DNA of 53,149 bases. Source: Actibacterium sp. MT2.3-13A (GTDB lineage Bacteria; Pseudomonadota; Alphaproteobacteria; Rhodobacterales; Rhodobacteraceae). Made by a program: the position numbers and the translations under genes. Positions 8,109 through 16,793 of the stretch are shown here, piece by piece (positions within the stretch are counted from its first letter, which is position 1; each line of letters begins with the position of its first letter). The stretch is from assembly GCF_018139985.1 (NCBI RefSeq), contig NZ_JAGSOU010000018.1, positions 1 through 53,149 on the forward strand, given 5' to 3'. Below the pieces are notes generated by a model, which searched no databases, had not been told where the DNA came from, and saw nothing but the letters and a program-made list of their open reading frames with translations.

Positions 8109-9550
8109 AGCTTGATGCCGACATTCTTGGTCTGGACGTAGCCCAGCAGCGCCTCCTGGCCCTTTTCGCGGCCATAGCCCGACCGTTTCATGCCGCCGAA
8201 GGGGGTCTCGACCCCGCCGGCCCACCACTGGTTGACATAGACCTGTCCCGCGACCAGCCGATCGGCCACTGTATGGGCGAGGCTGAGGTCGCGGGTGTAG
8301 AGGCCCGCGGCCAGCCCGTAGTCGGTGCCGTTGGCGATGGCGATGGCCTCTTCGGTCTCGTCGAAGGGGATCACCACGACGACGGGGCCGAAGAATTCCT
8401 CCTGCGCGATGCGCATGTCGGGGCGCACATCCCTGAACACGGTCGGGGTCATGAAGAACCCGTCGAGAGCCGCGACCCGCGTGCCGCCGGTGGCCAGCGT
8501 CGCGCCTTCCGCGACGCCGACGCGGCACAGCGCCTCGACGCGCTCCAGCTGGCGGGCCGAGATCAGCGGGCCGAGGTCGCAGCCGTCGATGCCGGGGCCG
8601 ACGCTGAGCGCCTCGGCCCGCGTGACAAGCCGCGCCACCACCTGATCGTAGACGGAGCGGTGCACGATCAGCCGCGACCCGGCCGAACAGATCTGGCCGG
8701 CATGCTTGAAGATGCCCGCCGCGGCGCTGGCCGCGACCTGGTCGAGATCGGCATCGGGAAAGACGATGCCGCCGGATTTGCCGCCCAGTTCCATCACGCA
8801 GGGGATCACCCGCTCGGCGGCGGCGCGCAGCACGCTCTTGCCGGTCTCGACCGAGCCGGTGAACACGATGTGGTCGATGTCGTGATGGCTGGCCAGCGCG
8901 GCGCCGGCCTCCGATCCGAGCCCGCAGACGATGTTGACCGCGCCCGCGGGCACGCCGGCGCGCTCGCATGCCTCGGCGAAGAGGAACAGGCTGAGCGGCG
9001 AATCCTCGGGCGATTTCAGCACCACGGTGTTGCCGGTGACCAGCGCGCAGGCGATCGAGCGCGCGCCCACCGGCAGCGGCCCGTTCCAGGGCACGATCTG
9101 CGCCGACACGCCATAGGGGGCGTGGATGGTGTAATCCAGCAGCCCGGCGCCGAGCGGGATCTGCCGCCCCTCCAGCTTGTCGGCCATGCCTCCGTAATAA
9201 CGCAGGTAGCGCTGGGTCAGCGGGATCTCGGCCCGGCCGTTGGCCAGCGTCTTGCCGTTGTCGAAACATTCCACGGTGGCGATCTCGTCGGCGGCCTTGT
9301 CCAGTTCGTCGGCGATGCGGAACATCAGCGCGCCGCGTTCATGAGGTGCCATGTCCTGCAGCACACGGGCGTTGAAACAGGTGCGCGCCGCGGCGACCGC
9401 GGCGTCGATGTCCTGCGCGGTGCCGCGGGCGACATCGCAGATATGCTGGCCGGTGGCCGGGTCGCTGACGGCCAGGCGTCCGTTGTCGGACCCGTCCACC
9501 CATTTCCCGCCGATGTAGTTCTTCCAGTAGGGGCGAATCTCGGTGATCAT
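8105..9550 (-). CDS. NAD(P)-dependent aldehyde dehydrogenase
   Basis: This is a cytoplasmic aldehyde dehydrogenase of 481 residues. It shows PWNGPLP, the NAD motif FTGSVETGKS, the general-base Glu in VMELGGKSGG, the catalytic Cys in HAGQICSAGSR and the C-terminal FGGMKRSGYGREKG. The ATG at 9550 is preferred over one 13 codons upstream because GGAGAG lies a few bases before it and the family N-terminus begins there. It is co-transcribed with the GMC oxidoreductase (4-nt overlap) and divergent from the LysR gene. It probably oxidises the aldehyde made by the GMC enzyme. Confidence 0.94.
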   Translation of the reverse strand: MITEIRPYWKNYIGGKWVDGSDNGRLAVSDPATGQHICDVARGTAQDIDAAVAAARTCFNARVLQDMAPHERGALMFRIADELDKAADEIATVECFDNGKTLANGRAEIPLTQRYLRYYGGMADKLEGRQIPLGAGLLDYTIHAPYGVSAQIVPWNGPLPVGARSIACALVTGNTVVLKSPEDSPLSLFLFAEACERAGVPAGAVNIVCGLGSEAGAALASHHDIDHIVFTGSVETGKSVLRAAAERVIPCVMELGGKSGGIVFPDADLDQVAASAAAGIFKHAGQICSAGSRLIVHRSVYDQVVARLVTRAEALSVGPGIDGCDLGPLISARQLERVEALCRVGVAEGATLATGGTRVAALDGFFMTPTVFRDVRPDMRIAQEEFFGPVVVVIPFDETEEAIAIANGTDYGLAAGLYTRDLSLAHTVADRLVAGQVYVNQWWAGGVETPFGGMKRSGYGREKGQEALLGYVQTKNVGIKL

Positions 9551-9590
9551 GGCGCTCTCCGGCAGAGGCAGGCGGGGGCCTGCGGGCAAG

Positions 9591-9665
9591 TTGCATTGGG
9601 TATGGCGATATTCACCGGCGGCGGGCGCGAAGGCGAATGCTGAAATCGGATGCCACCATGCCGAT
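9591..9665 (+). promoter_or_regulatory. candidate LysR-type control region with shared motifs
   Basis: TTGCATTGG (9591-9599) and CTGAAATCGG (9640-9649) both match exactly the minus-strand motifs upstream of the SDR-dpp operon. ATCGG (9645-9649) and CCGAT (9661-9665) form an interrupted dyad of 21 bp. The segment sits in the divergent aldehyde dehydrogenase/LysR intergenic region, where a LysR protein commonly binds. Confidence 0.45.
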
Positions 9666-9704
9666 CATGCATGCGAGGGGCCCTTTCCTTGGCGAGCGCC
9701 GTTC

Positions 9705-9718
9705 TGTTAGGGTTAACA
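9705..9718. promoter_or_regulatory. inverted repeat before the LysR gene
   Basis: TGTTA (9705-9709) and TAACA (9714-9718) are perfect arms around a 4-bp spacer, 43 bp upstream of the LysR start. Position and symmetry fit an autoregulatory operator. Confidence 0.4.
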
Positions 9719-9760
9719 CAACATCGCCCCGACAGGGCGACTCTCCGCCGGGAAAACACA

Positions 9761-10675
9761 ATGGAAATCAAGTGGCTTTTGGATTTTCTCTCGCTCGTCG
9801 ACACGCGGAACTTCTCGCGTTCGGCGGATGAGCGAGCGACGACCCAGCCCGCCTTCAGCCGCCGGATCAAGGCGCTGGAGGAATGGATCGGGGCCACGCT
9901 GTTCGACCGCAGCAAGCACCCAATCGAGCTGACGGCGGCCGGCCACAGGTTCCGCCCGGTGGCCGAAGAGGTTCTGCGCCGCCTTCTGCAGAGCCGCGAG
10001 GAGATCCAGCAGATCGGCCAGCATTCCGAAAGCACGATCTCCTTTGCCGCGACGCACAGCCTGTCGCTGGTGTTCTTCCCGCGCTGGATCCGCGGGATCG
10101 AACGGGAGACCGGGATCCTGCGCACGCGCCTCGATTCGAACCAGATCGCCAACTGCGTGCAGTCGCTGCTGCGCGGGGAATGCCATTTCATGATCAGCCC
10201 GACCCACACGACGGTGGAGATGCAGCTGCCCGAGGACAGGTTCACCTCGATCGCCGTGGGCGAGGATCGGCTGATGCCGGTCTCCGCGCCGGACGCGGGG
10301 GGCAGGCCGATCCACTGCCTGCCGGGCAGCAAGGACCGGGCGGTGGATTATCTCGCCTATGTCGGTTCGGCCGCCAGCGGCCGCGCGGTGGAGTTCCTGC
10401 TGAAACATCACGAGCGCGCGCCGGTGCTGCAACGGGTGTTCGACTCGCATCTGGCGGGGGTGCTGAAATCCATGGCGACGCAGGGGCGCGGCGTGGCCTG
10501 GCTGCCCGAGAGCGAGATCCTGCCCGAGCTGGAAACCGGCGCCCTGGTCCTGGCCGGCGACGGCAGTTACATCATTCCCTCCGAAATCCGGCTGTTCCGC
10601 AGCCGGGAGCCGCTGCCGCGCGCGGCGGAGGAATTCTGGCTGCGGCTGACCGATGCAGGATCGGCATCGGCATAG
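9761..10675 (+). CDS. LysR-family transcriptional regulator
   Basis: This is a DNA-binding regulator of 304 residues. The N-terminal winged helix-turn-helix is typical (MEIKWLLDFLSLVDTRNFSR, then TQPAFSRRIKALE and LFDRSKHPIELTAAG), followed by a periplasmic-binding-like effector domain. The ATG at 9761 is preceded by GGAAAA at suitable spacing; an open frame upstream lacks family sequence. It is divergent from the aldehyde dehydrogenase/GMC operon and 72 nt upstream of the M81 gene, so it probably controls these in response to a pathway metabolite. Recurrent motifs in the flanking control regions may be its binding sites. Confidence 0.92.
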   Translation: MEIKWLLDFLSLVDTRNFSRSADERATTQPAFSRRIKALEEWIGATLFDRSKHPIELTAAGHRFRPVAEEVLRRLLQSREEIQQIGQHSESTISFAATHSLSLVFFPRWIRGIERETGILRTRLDSNQIANCVQSLLRGECHFMISPTHTTVEMQLPEDRFTSIAVGEDRLMPVSAPDAGGRPIHCLPGSKDRAVDYLAYVGSAASGRAVEFLLKHHERAPVLQRVFDSHLAGVLKSMATQGRGVAWLPESEILPELETGALVLAGDGSYIIPSEIRLFRSREPLPRAAEEFWLRLTDAGSASA

Positions 10676-10682
10676 ACGGAGC

Positions 10683-10700
10683 TTGCATTGGTCGGCTCCG
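10683..10700 (+). promoter_or_regulatory. shared TTGCATTGG motif with near-palindrome upstream of the M81 gene
   Basis: TTGCATTGG (10683-10691) is the third exact copy of this 9-mer in a control region of the island. It runs into TTGGTCGG-CT-CCGGCCAA, a dyad of 8-bp arms with one mismatch. It lies 48-65 bp upstream of the M81 start, so it is a likely operator or activator site. Confidence 0.42.
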
Positions 10701-10747
10701 GCCAAGGCCGCTAAGTTCGAGACATCAAAAACATGAGGTCCGAACAT

Positions 10748-12277
10748 ATGCCCGAAGAACAGCCGTGCAGGGTAGCCCTCCTTGGCCTGATGCTCGAAAG
10801 CAATAGCTTTGCTCCGGTCACCACCGAAGAGGACTATGTCAACCGCGTCTACCTGGCAGGGGACGAGATCACCGCAGACCTGGCCAGCGCGGACCCCATG
10901 CTGCCGACCGAACTGCGCGGCTTCTGCAAGGAGATGGACAGCCGAATCGACTGGACACCGGTGCCCATCCTGGTGGGCCTGGTCGAGGCGGGCGGGCCGC
11001 TGGACCACAAATTCTTCGAGCTGACCCGCAACGAGATGAAGCGCCGGCTGGAGGCCGCGATGCCGCTCGATGCGGTCTATATCTCCAACCACGGCGCGAT
11101 GATCACGACCGAGAACAACGACCCCGACGGCGAGATCTTCGCCATGGTGCGCGAGGTCGTGGGCCCCGACGTGCCGATCGTCGTGACGCTGGACCTGCAC
11201 GGCAATGTCTCGCAGCGCATGGTCGATTGCGCCGACGTGATCGTGGCCTATCGCACCAATCCCCATGTCGACATGCTGGAGCGGGGCAAGGAGGCCGCGG
11301 GCGCCCTGCTGGAGCTGTTCGGCGGCTTGGAGCCCGACGTGGCCTTCCTGCGCCTGCCGGTCACGCCGCCCACCGTGACCCTCCTGACCGAGAGCGGCCC
11401 CTATGCCGATCTCATCAATTTCGGCCAGTCGCTGATCGACGAGGACATCCTCAACGTCTCGATCCTGGGCGGCTTCGCCTACAGCGACACGCCCAAGAAC
11501 GGCCTGGCAATCATCGTGACGGCGCGCAGTGCCAACGGCGCGGCGCAGCGCGTCGCCCGCCAGATCGCCGCGCGGGCCTGGGCCGAGCATGAGCGCTATA
11601 CCCCGATCATCACCCCACTGGAGGAGGCCGTGGAGCGCGTGCTGGAGGTCGGCCGCGACCCCAGCCTCAAGCCGGTGATCCTGGCCGATGTGGCCGACAA
11701 CCCGGGCGGCGGCGGCAACGGCAACACGATGTGGATCATCGAGGCCCTGCACAGGGCCGGGGCGACCGGCGTGATCGCGGGCGTGATCAACGACCCGGCG
11801 CTCGCCGCCGAGGCCACGCGGCTGGGCGAGGGCGCGCGCTTCGCCGCGGTGTTCAACCGCGACGAGCCCGACCAGTTCTCGCGCCGTTTCGAGGTGCAGG
11901 CGACGGTGGTGCGGGTGCGCGACGGCGATTGCGTCGGGCGCCGCGGCTTCTACGCGGGGCGGCGGATGAAGCTCGGCCGCACGGCGCTGCTCGATCTCGG
12001 CGGCATCCAGGTCGTGGTGATCTCGATCCGCACCCAGTGCGCCGATCCGGTCTTCCTCGAGATGATGGGGCTGGACATCGCCAAGGCGCGGGCCGTGGTA
12101 GTGAAGTCGCGCGGCCATTTCCGCGCCGGCTTCAACGAATTCTTCGGCCCCGACCAGGTCATCGAGGTGGACGCGCCCGGACTGACCTCGCCGATTCTGT
12201 CGCGCTTCGATTTCAGGAACCTCCCGCGCCCGGTCTTCCCGGTGGACACCAAGGTGGACTGGGCCGTCCCGGCCTGA
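10748..12277 (+). CDS. M81-family metallopeptidase (MlrC/microcystinase C-like)
   Basis: The product has 509 residues and belongs to the MlrC (DUF1485) family of zinc metallohydrolases, whose founding member degrades linearised microcystin; most relatives have unknown substrates. It shows conserved blocks ISNHGAM, TLDLHGNVSQ, YRTNPHVDM and ADVADNPGGGGNGN; the Asp/His residues in these are the likely metal ligands. The ATG at 10748 is chosen over the one at 10733 because GAGGT (10735-10739) lies 8 nt upstream. A strong terminator follows the gene. The neighbouring peptide-type and TRAP transporters suggest that it opens an imported amide or peptide-like compound. Confidence 0.9.
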   Translation: MPEEQPCRVALLGLMLESNSFAPVTTEEDYVNRVYLAGDEITADLASADPMLPTELRGFCKEMDSRIDWTPVPILVGLVEAGGPLDHKFFELTRNEMKRRLEAAMPLDAVYISNHGAMITTENNDPDGEIFAMVREVVGPDVPIVVTLDLHGNVSQRMVDCADVIVAYRTNPHVDMLERGKEAAGALLELFGGLEPDVAFLRLPVTPPTVTLLTESGPYADLINFGQSLIDEDILNVSILGGFAYSDTPKNGLAIIVTARSANGAAQRVARQIAARAWAEHERYTPIITPLEEAVERVLEVGRDPSLKPVILADVADNPGGGGNGNTMWIIEALHRAGATGVIAGVINDPALAAEATRLGEGARFAAVFNRDEPDQFSRRFEVQATVVRVRDGDCVGRRGFYAGRRMKLGRTALLDLGGIQVVVISIRTQCADPVFLEMMGLDIAKARAVVVKSRGHFRAGFNEFFGPDQVIEVDAPGLTSPILSRFDFRNLPRPVFPVDTKVDWAVPA

Positions 12278-12306
12278 CCCGAACGGGGCAGCGCCGCGAC
12301 CCTCCG

Positions 12307-12342
12307 ACCGCCCCCGGCCACGCGCCGGCGGGCGGTTTTTTC
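12307..12342 (+). terminator. rho-independent terminator after the M81 gene
   Basis: ACCGCCC (12307-12313) pairs with GGGCGGT (12330-12336), with an inner CCGG/CCGG helix. A run of six T follows at 12336-12341. It separates the M81 gene from the TRAP transporter genes. Confidence 0.8.
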
Positions 12343-12468
12343 GGTGGCGCGCCGGCCGTCATACCATTGCGGCATGGCGCGATCAGGTCTTTGCATTTTC
12401 TTTGAAAGCAGGACGCCCGTAAGCTTTTTTGGGCGATATTTTCTGCGCTTCCAACAGGGAAACAAGAA

Positions 12469-13500
12469 ATGGAAAAGATGAACAAATCACTCAAGAAGAC
12501 TCTGGCAGCCGCGGCCGCCGCCGCTCTGCTTGCCGCGGTTCCGGCCGCGGCCGAGACCATCAAGTTCGGCATGAACGCGCCGCAGGGCGACAACCCCGAA
12601 TGGAACGCGCTGGTCGCGTTCAAGAACCACGTTGAATACAAGACCGAGGGCGAGATCAGCGTCCAGCTCTTCCCCAGCGCGCAACTGGGTGCTGAGCGCG
12701 CCTGCGCCGAGCAGGTGCAGCAGGGCACCGTCGAGGTCTGCCTGGTGGACACCGGCGCACTGGCCGGCTTCTACAATGACATCCAGGTGCTCTCGATCCC
12801 CTATCTGTTCAAGTCGTCTGCCCACGCCTGGAAGGTGTTCGACAGCAAGTTCTTCGCCGACCTGGCCGAGGACATGCGCGCCCAGACCGGCATCCGCGTG
12901 ATGGCCTGGGGCGAGAACGGCTTCCGCGACTTCACCAACAACGTGCGCCCGATCCGCAGCCCCGAGGACCTCGACGGCCTGAAGATGCGCGTCATGGAAA
13001 GCCCGGTCTTCATCCGCTTCGTCGAATCCTTCGGCGCCGCGGCGACCCCGATGCCGGGCTCCGAGATCATCATGGCCGCCAAGCAGGGCGTGATCGACGG
13101 GCAGGAGAACCCCGCCCAGGTGAACTATGACTACAACCTGATGGACGTGCAGAAATTCATGTCCACCGACGAGCACATCCTGGGCGTGCACGCCTACATC
13201 ATCTCGGACAAGTTCTTCGACAAGCTGACCGACGACCAGAAGGCGGTGGTGATGGAGGCGGCGCTGCTGGCCTCGCGCGTCGAGAACACCCAGAAGCTGG
13301 CCGGGGCGAAGAAATACATCGACCTGATCAAGGAGAAGGGCGTCGAGGTCCACATGACCACGATGGCCGAGAAGGCCGCCTTCGCCGAGGTCTCGCAGGA
13401 GCCGGTGCTGGAGTATCTGCGCGAGCAGGTCGGCGCCGAGCTGGTGCAGGCGCTGCTTGACACCGCCGCGACCTACGAGCCGGAGCTTTACGGCAAGTAA
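12469..13500 (+). CDS. TRAP transporter substrate-binding protein (DctP family)
   Basis: This is a periplasmic solute receptor of 343 residues with a signal peptide ending near PAAA-ETIKFGMN. Family features include NPEWNAL, SAQLGAERACAEQVQQG, the conserved Arg segment GLKMRVMESPVF and MAAKQGVIDGQENP, where the conserved Arg normally binds the substrate carboxylate. The ATG at 12469 is preceded by AGGGA 8 nt upstream. The small and large membrane subunits follow. The ligand is most likely a carboxylate (organic or sugar acid); which one is not readable. Confidence 0.93.
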   Translation: MEKMNKSLKKTLAAAAAAALLAAVPAAAETIKFGMNAPQGDNPEWNALVAFKNHVEYKTEGEISVQLFPSAQLGAERACAEQVQQGTVEVCLVDTGALAGFYNDIQVLSIPYLFKSSAHAWKVFDSKFFADLAEDMRAQTGIRVMAWGENGFRDFTNNVRPIRSPEDLDGLKMRVMESPVFIRFVESFGAAATPMPGSEIIMAAKQGVIDGQENPAQVNYDYNLMDVQKFMSTDEHILGVHAYIISDKFFDKLTDDQKAVVMEAALLASRVENTQKLAGAKKYIDLIKEKGVEVHMTTMAEKAAFAEVSQEPVLEYLREQVGAELVQALLDTAATYEPELYGK

Positions 13501-13608
13501 GCCGCTGGCTTGAATGAAGTGGGACGGGAAGCGCCGCGCGCGCTTCCCGTTCGCCGCTGTCCGGCCGTCGGGCCGGGGGGGCAACGGGGCAGGGCAGGAG
13601 GCGTGAAC

Positions 13609-14115
13609 GTGCAGCGCACGGTTTTGAGATGGGTTCGGATCCTGGCCGGGGGGACGGAGGTTGTAACGGCCCTCCTTCTGGTCTCGGTGATCGGCATGAA
13701 CCTGGCGCAGGTGTTTTTCAGATATGTTCTGGTCGATCCGATCTCCTGGTCGGAGGAAACCATGCGCTATGCCACCACCTGGATGGTGATGCTGGCCGCG
13801 GCGCCGGCGCTGCTGCGCCGCGAGCACATGGAGGTCAGCCTTTTCGACTCGGTGCGCTCCGAGGCGCTGCGCCGGGCGGTGGGGATGCTCGTCCATCTCT
13901 GCGTGGCGGGCTTCTGCCTGCTGCTGATGTGGAAGGGTTTCCCGGCGGCGATCGACAACATGCGGCAGGTCTCTCCGGCGATCCGCGTGCCGATGACGCT
14001 GCCCTACATGGCGATCCCGGTCGGCGCGGTGCTGATCCTGATCAACACGATCTGCATGATGGTTCTGCCGGCCGAGGCGCTGGCGTCGATGGAAGACGGG
14101 GAGGGCGCGCCATGA
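13609..14115 (+). CDS. TRAP transporter small permease (DctQ family)
   Basis: This is a four-helix inner-membrane subunit of 168 residues. Hydrophobic segments and the family block WSEETMRYATTWMVMLAAAPALLRREHMEV are visible. The start is taken as the GTG at 13609 because AGGAGG at 13596-13601 lies 7 nt before it; a GTG at 13603 would be too close and an ATG at 13510 adds proline/arginine-rich sequence unlike the family. Its stop overlaps the large subunit's start by 4 nt (ATGA). Confidence 0.87.
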   Translation: MQRTVLRWVRILAGGTEVVTALLLVSVIGMNLAQVFFRYVLVDPISWSEETMRYATTWMVMLAAAPALLRREHMEVSLFDSVRSEALRRAVGMLVHLCVAGFCLLLMWKGFPAAIDNMRQVSPAIRVPMTLPYMAIPVGAVLILINTICMMVLPAEALASMEDGEGAP

Positions 14116-15383
14116 TCGCTATGGCTGTTGTGTTCGTGCTGACGCTGGCGATCGGCGTGCCGATCGTCTTTTCGCTGGGCATCGCGGGGGCGGTGGGGCT
14201 CTGGGCGCTGGACCTGGACCTGATCACGGTGCCCACGCGGCTGTTCACCGGAATGGACAATTTCGTGCTGCTGGCCGCGCCCTTCTACATCCTCGCGGGC
14301 GAGATCATGAACCGCGGCGGCATCACCGTGCGGCTGATCCGTCTTGCCGGGCTGATCACGCGCGGGGTGCCGGGCGGGACGGCCTATGCCAACGTGTCGT
14401 CCTCGGTGCTGTTCGCCGGCATCTCGGGCGCGGCGGTGGCCGACACCGCGGCGCTGGGGCAGGTGTTCATCAAGGGCATGCCCGAGGAAGGCTACGACAA
14501 GAACTACGCCGCCGCCGTCACCATCGCCTCCTCGATCATCGGGCCGATCATCCCGCCCTCGGTGATCATGATCATCTATGCCGCGGTGACGCGGTTGTCG
14601 GTGATCGACCTGTTCGTGGCGGGCATCGTTCCGGGCTTCCTGCTGGCGGGCGCGATGTGGCTGGTGATCTTCCTGCAGGCGCGCGGCGGCCGGCTGCCGC
14701 GCTCGCAGCACCGGGTGGAGCGGGACGAGGTCATGGTCATGGTCCGCGACGGCCTCTTGGTGATGGGCCTGCCGGCGCTGATCGTGGGCGGCACGCTGAT
14801 GGGCGTGTTCACCGCGACCGAGGCGGGCGGCGTGGCGGTGGTCTACGCGCTGCTGGTCTCGTGGCTGGCCTTCGGCACGATGGACCTGGCCACGCTGTGG
14901 GATTCGCTGAAGCGCGCGGCGCGCATCACCGCGACGATCTACCTGATCATCGCCGCGGCGACGGTGGTCTCCTACGTCCTGACCATCGGCGGGATCGGGA
15001 TGATGGTGCAGTCCTTCGCGGCGCATTTCGCGGGCAACCCGACGCTGTTCCTGCTGGCGCTGGCGGCGGTGCTGCTGCTGGTCGGCACCTTCCTTGAGCC
15101 GGGCGCCGCGATCGTGCTGATCGTGCCGATGCTGATGCCGGTGACCGCCTCGATGGGGATCGAGCCGATGCAGATGGGCATGGTGGTGATCCTGACGCTC
15201 ACGCTGGGGCTGATCACGCCGCCCGTGGGCGTCTGCCTGTTCGTGGCCTGCCGGATCGCCGACAGTCCGGTGCTGCCGATCTTCCGCGCGGTTCTGCCCT
15301 TCCTGGCGGTGGAACTCGGCGTCGTGGTCCTGCTGGTGCTGGTCCCCGAGCTGACCTCGACCCTGCCGGCGCTGATGCGCTGA
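14112..15383 (+). CDS. TRAP transporter large permease (DctM family)
   Basis: This is a multi-helix inner-membrane channel of 423 residues, normal for DctM. It has the FAGISGAAVADTAALGQVFI segment, two IGPIIPPS/ITPPVGVCLF-type hairpin motifs and about a dozen hydrophobic stretches. The ATG at 14112 overlaps the DctQ stop. With the P and Q subunits it makes a sodium-driven high-affinity importer. A perfect terminator follows 36 nt after the stop. Confidence 0.93.
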   Translation: MIAMAVVFVLTLAIGVPIVFSLGIAGAVGLWALDLDLITVPTRLFTGMDNFVLLAAPFYILAGEIMNRGGITVRLIRLAGLITRGVPGGTAYANVSSSVLFAGISGAAVADTAALGQVFIKGMPEEGYDKNYAAAVTIASSIIGPIIPPSVIMIIYAAVTRLSVIDLFVAGIVPGFLLAGAMWLVIFLQARGGRLPRSQHRVERDEVMVMVRDGLLVMGLPALIVGGTLMGVFTATEAGGVAVVYALLVSWLAFGTMDLATLWDSLKRAARITATIYLIIAAATVVSYVLTIGGIGMMVQSFAAHFAGNPTLFLLALAAVLLLVGTFLEPGAAIVLIVPMLMPVTASMGIEPMQMGMVVILTLTLGLITPPVGVCLFVACRIADSPVLPIFRAVLPFLAVELGVVVLLVLVPELTSTLPALMR

Positions 15384-15417
15384 GACATGCCGCGCTGCGG
15401 CGAGGTCCCGACGAAAC

Positions 15418-15450
15418 AAAGCGCCCGGCCGAAAGGCCGGGCGCTTTTTC
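15418..15450 (+). terminator. rho-independent terminator between convergent genes
   Basis: A perfect 10-bp stem (GCGCCCGGCC 15421-15430 / GGCCGGGCGC 15435-15444) closes a GAAA loop, with AAA before it and TTTTTC after it. It can end transcription of the TRAP operon and, in the other direction, of the convergent aldolase gene. Confidence 0.9.
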
Positions 15451-15486
15451 CTTGTCGCCTCGCCCCCCGGGGGGCAGCGGGCGCGT

Positions 15487-16638
15487 TTACCAGCCGTTGA
15501 CGCGCGACCAGACCGCCACGATGTCCGTGCCGTTGCCGCTTTCGCTGTCCACGACGTGATAGCGGTCATACATCGCCGCCGTCATGCAGACATGGTTGGG
15601 GTAGACCCGCAGACGGTGGCCGATGGGGTAGTCCTGCAACCGCTGCCCCTCGGGCATGTGCACGAGGCCATGTTCCTGGAACACCCGCTCGACGATCATC
15701 TGGGGCGCGATCACCCGGCCCGCGACGTCCCCGACAAGGCCGAAGCCGACATCGTTGGCCACCTTCTCGGTGCTGCGGTCCTTGGACAGGGCCAGCGCGC
15801 CGGCATCGACCGTCAGGTGGCCAAGGTCCGGGCGGTGGCTGGACACGTCCGTCAGCACCGAAACCGCCAGATCGTCGAGCGTGCAGGAGCCGATCTGCGC
15901 CTGGAACACGTCGCCGAACATGTAGACCCCGGCGCGGGTCTCGGTGATGCCGTCGAGGTTGCGCGCATAGAGCGCCGTGGGGGTGGAGCCCACGCTGACG
16001 GTGTTGCATTCGATGCCCAGGGCACGCACCGCCTCGGCCGCGGTCACGGCGGCCAGGCGCTCGGTCTCGGCCAGCGCCTCGATCTCGGCGAGCGAGCGGC
16101 AGGCATAGGAATGGCCGGCGTGGGTCATCACCCCGTCGAAGGCGATGTTGGGCGCGGCGTCGAGGATGCGCGCGATCTCCCCCACCTGGTCGGAGTGGGG
16201 CAGGACCCCGGTGCGGTTCTCGCCGCAATCGACCTCGATCTGGACGTGGAACACCGCGTCGATCACGCCGTTCATGTCGGCGATGGCGCGGGCGACCTCG
16301 ACGCTGTCGGTGATCAGGGCGATCTTGGCGCCGCCGGCCTGGATCGCGGCCACGCGCGCCAGTTTGTCGGGGGTGATGCAGACCGCATACTGGATGTCGC
16401 GGATGCCCTGGCCCGCGAAATACGCGGCCTCGCACAGGGTGGAGACGGCGATGCCCTGCGTCTGCTCGTCCAGCACCATGTGCGCCACGTCGATCGACTT
16501 GGCGGTTTTCAGATGCGGGCGCAGGGCGATGCCGTTGCGGGCGCAGGCCGCGGCCATGCGGCGGATGTTACGCGCCAGTTTCGCACGGTCGAGCACGAGG
16601 CTCGGGGTGGGGAGATCGAACAGCGTTTTCGGGGTCAT
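15487..16638 (-). CDS. PLP-dependent fold-type III enzyme, D-threonine aldolase/D-serine dehydratase-like
   Basis: This cytoplasmic enzyme of 383 residues belongs to the alanine-racemase-fold group. The PLP lysine is in RPHLKTAKS near residue 40, and the C-terminal YPNHVCMTAAMYD holds the His-x-Cys metal site found in D-threonine aldolases and DSD1-type D-serine dehydratases. The start at 16638 (MTPKTLFDLPTPSLVL) fits the family; a longer frame to 16698 adds arginine-rich sequence. Known members cleave D-3-hydroxy amino acids. It follows an SDR gene after a 155-nt gap and may share its transcript. The exact substrate is unknown. Confidence 0.88.
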   Translation of the reverse strand: MTPKTLFDLPTPSLVLDRAKLARNIRRMAAACARNGIALRPHLKTAKSIDVAHMVLDEQTQGIAVSTLCEAAYFAGQGIRDIQYAVCITPDKLARVAAIQAGGAKIALITDSVEVARAIADMNGVIDAVFHVQIEVDCGENRTGVLPHSDQVGEIARILDAAPNIAFDGVMTHAGHSYACRSLAEIEALAETERLAAVTAAEAVRALGIECNTVSVGSTPTALYARNLDGITETRAGVYMFGDVFQAQIGSCTLDDLAVSVLTDVSSHRPDLGHLTVDAGALALSKDRSTEKVANDVGFGLVGDVAGRVIAPQMIVERVFQEHGLVHMPEGQRLQDYPIGHRLRVYPNHVCMTAAMYDRYHVVDSESGNGTDIVAVWSRVNGW

Positions 16639-16793
16639 TGTTGTCCAGCCCTTCTGGGTATTGGTGTCGTTGGCAGCGCGCCGCCGCAGCCGGGGCACCG
16701 GCGCGGCCCTGCGCGTTTCTTCGGGATATCCGCCGGGGGCGCGATGGGGGGAAATCCGCCCAAAACTTCGAGCGATACTTTAAATGATGCCTG

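Noticed and set aside
6474-9269. Apparent 931-residue fusion on the minus strand ending in the GMC oxidoreductase
   Set aside because: The N-terminal part is an out-of-frame reading of the aldehyde dehydrogenase gene; a GTG start overlapping the ALDH stop gives a normal GMC protein.
9713-12118. 801-codon minus-strand frame across the LysR and M81 genes
   Set aside because: It spans two well-supported plus-strand genes and has shadow-type composition.
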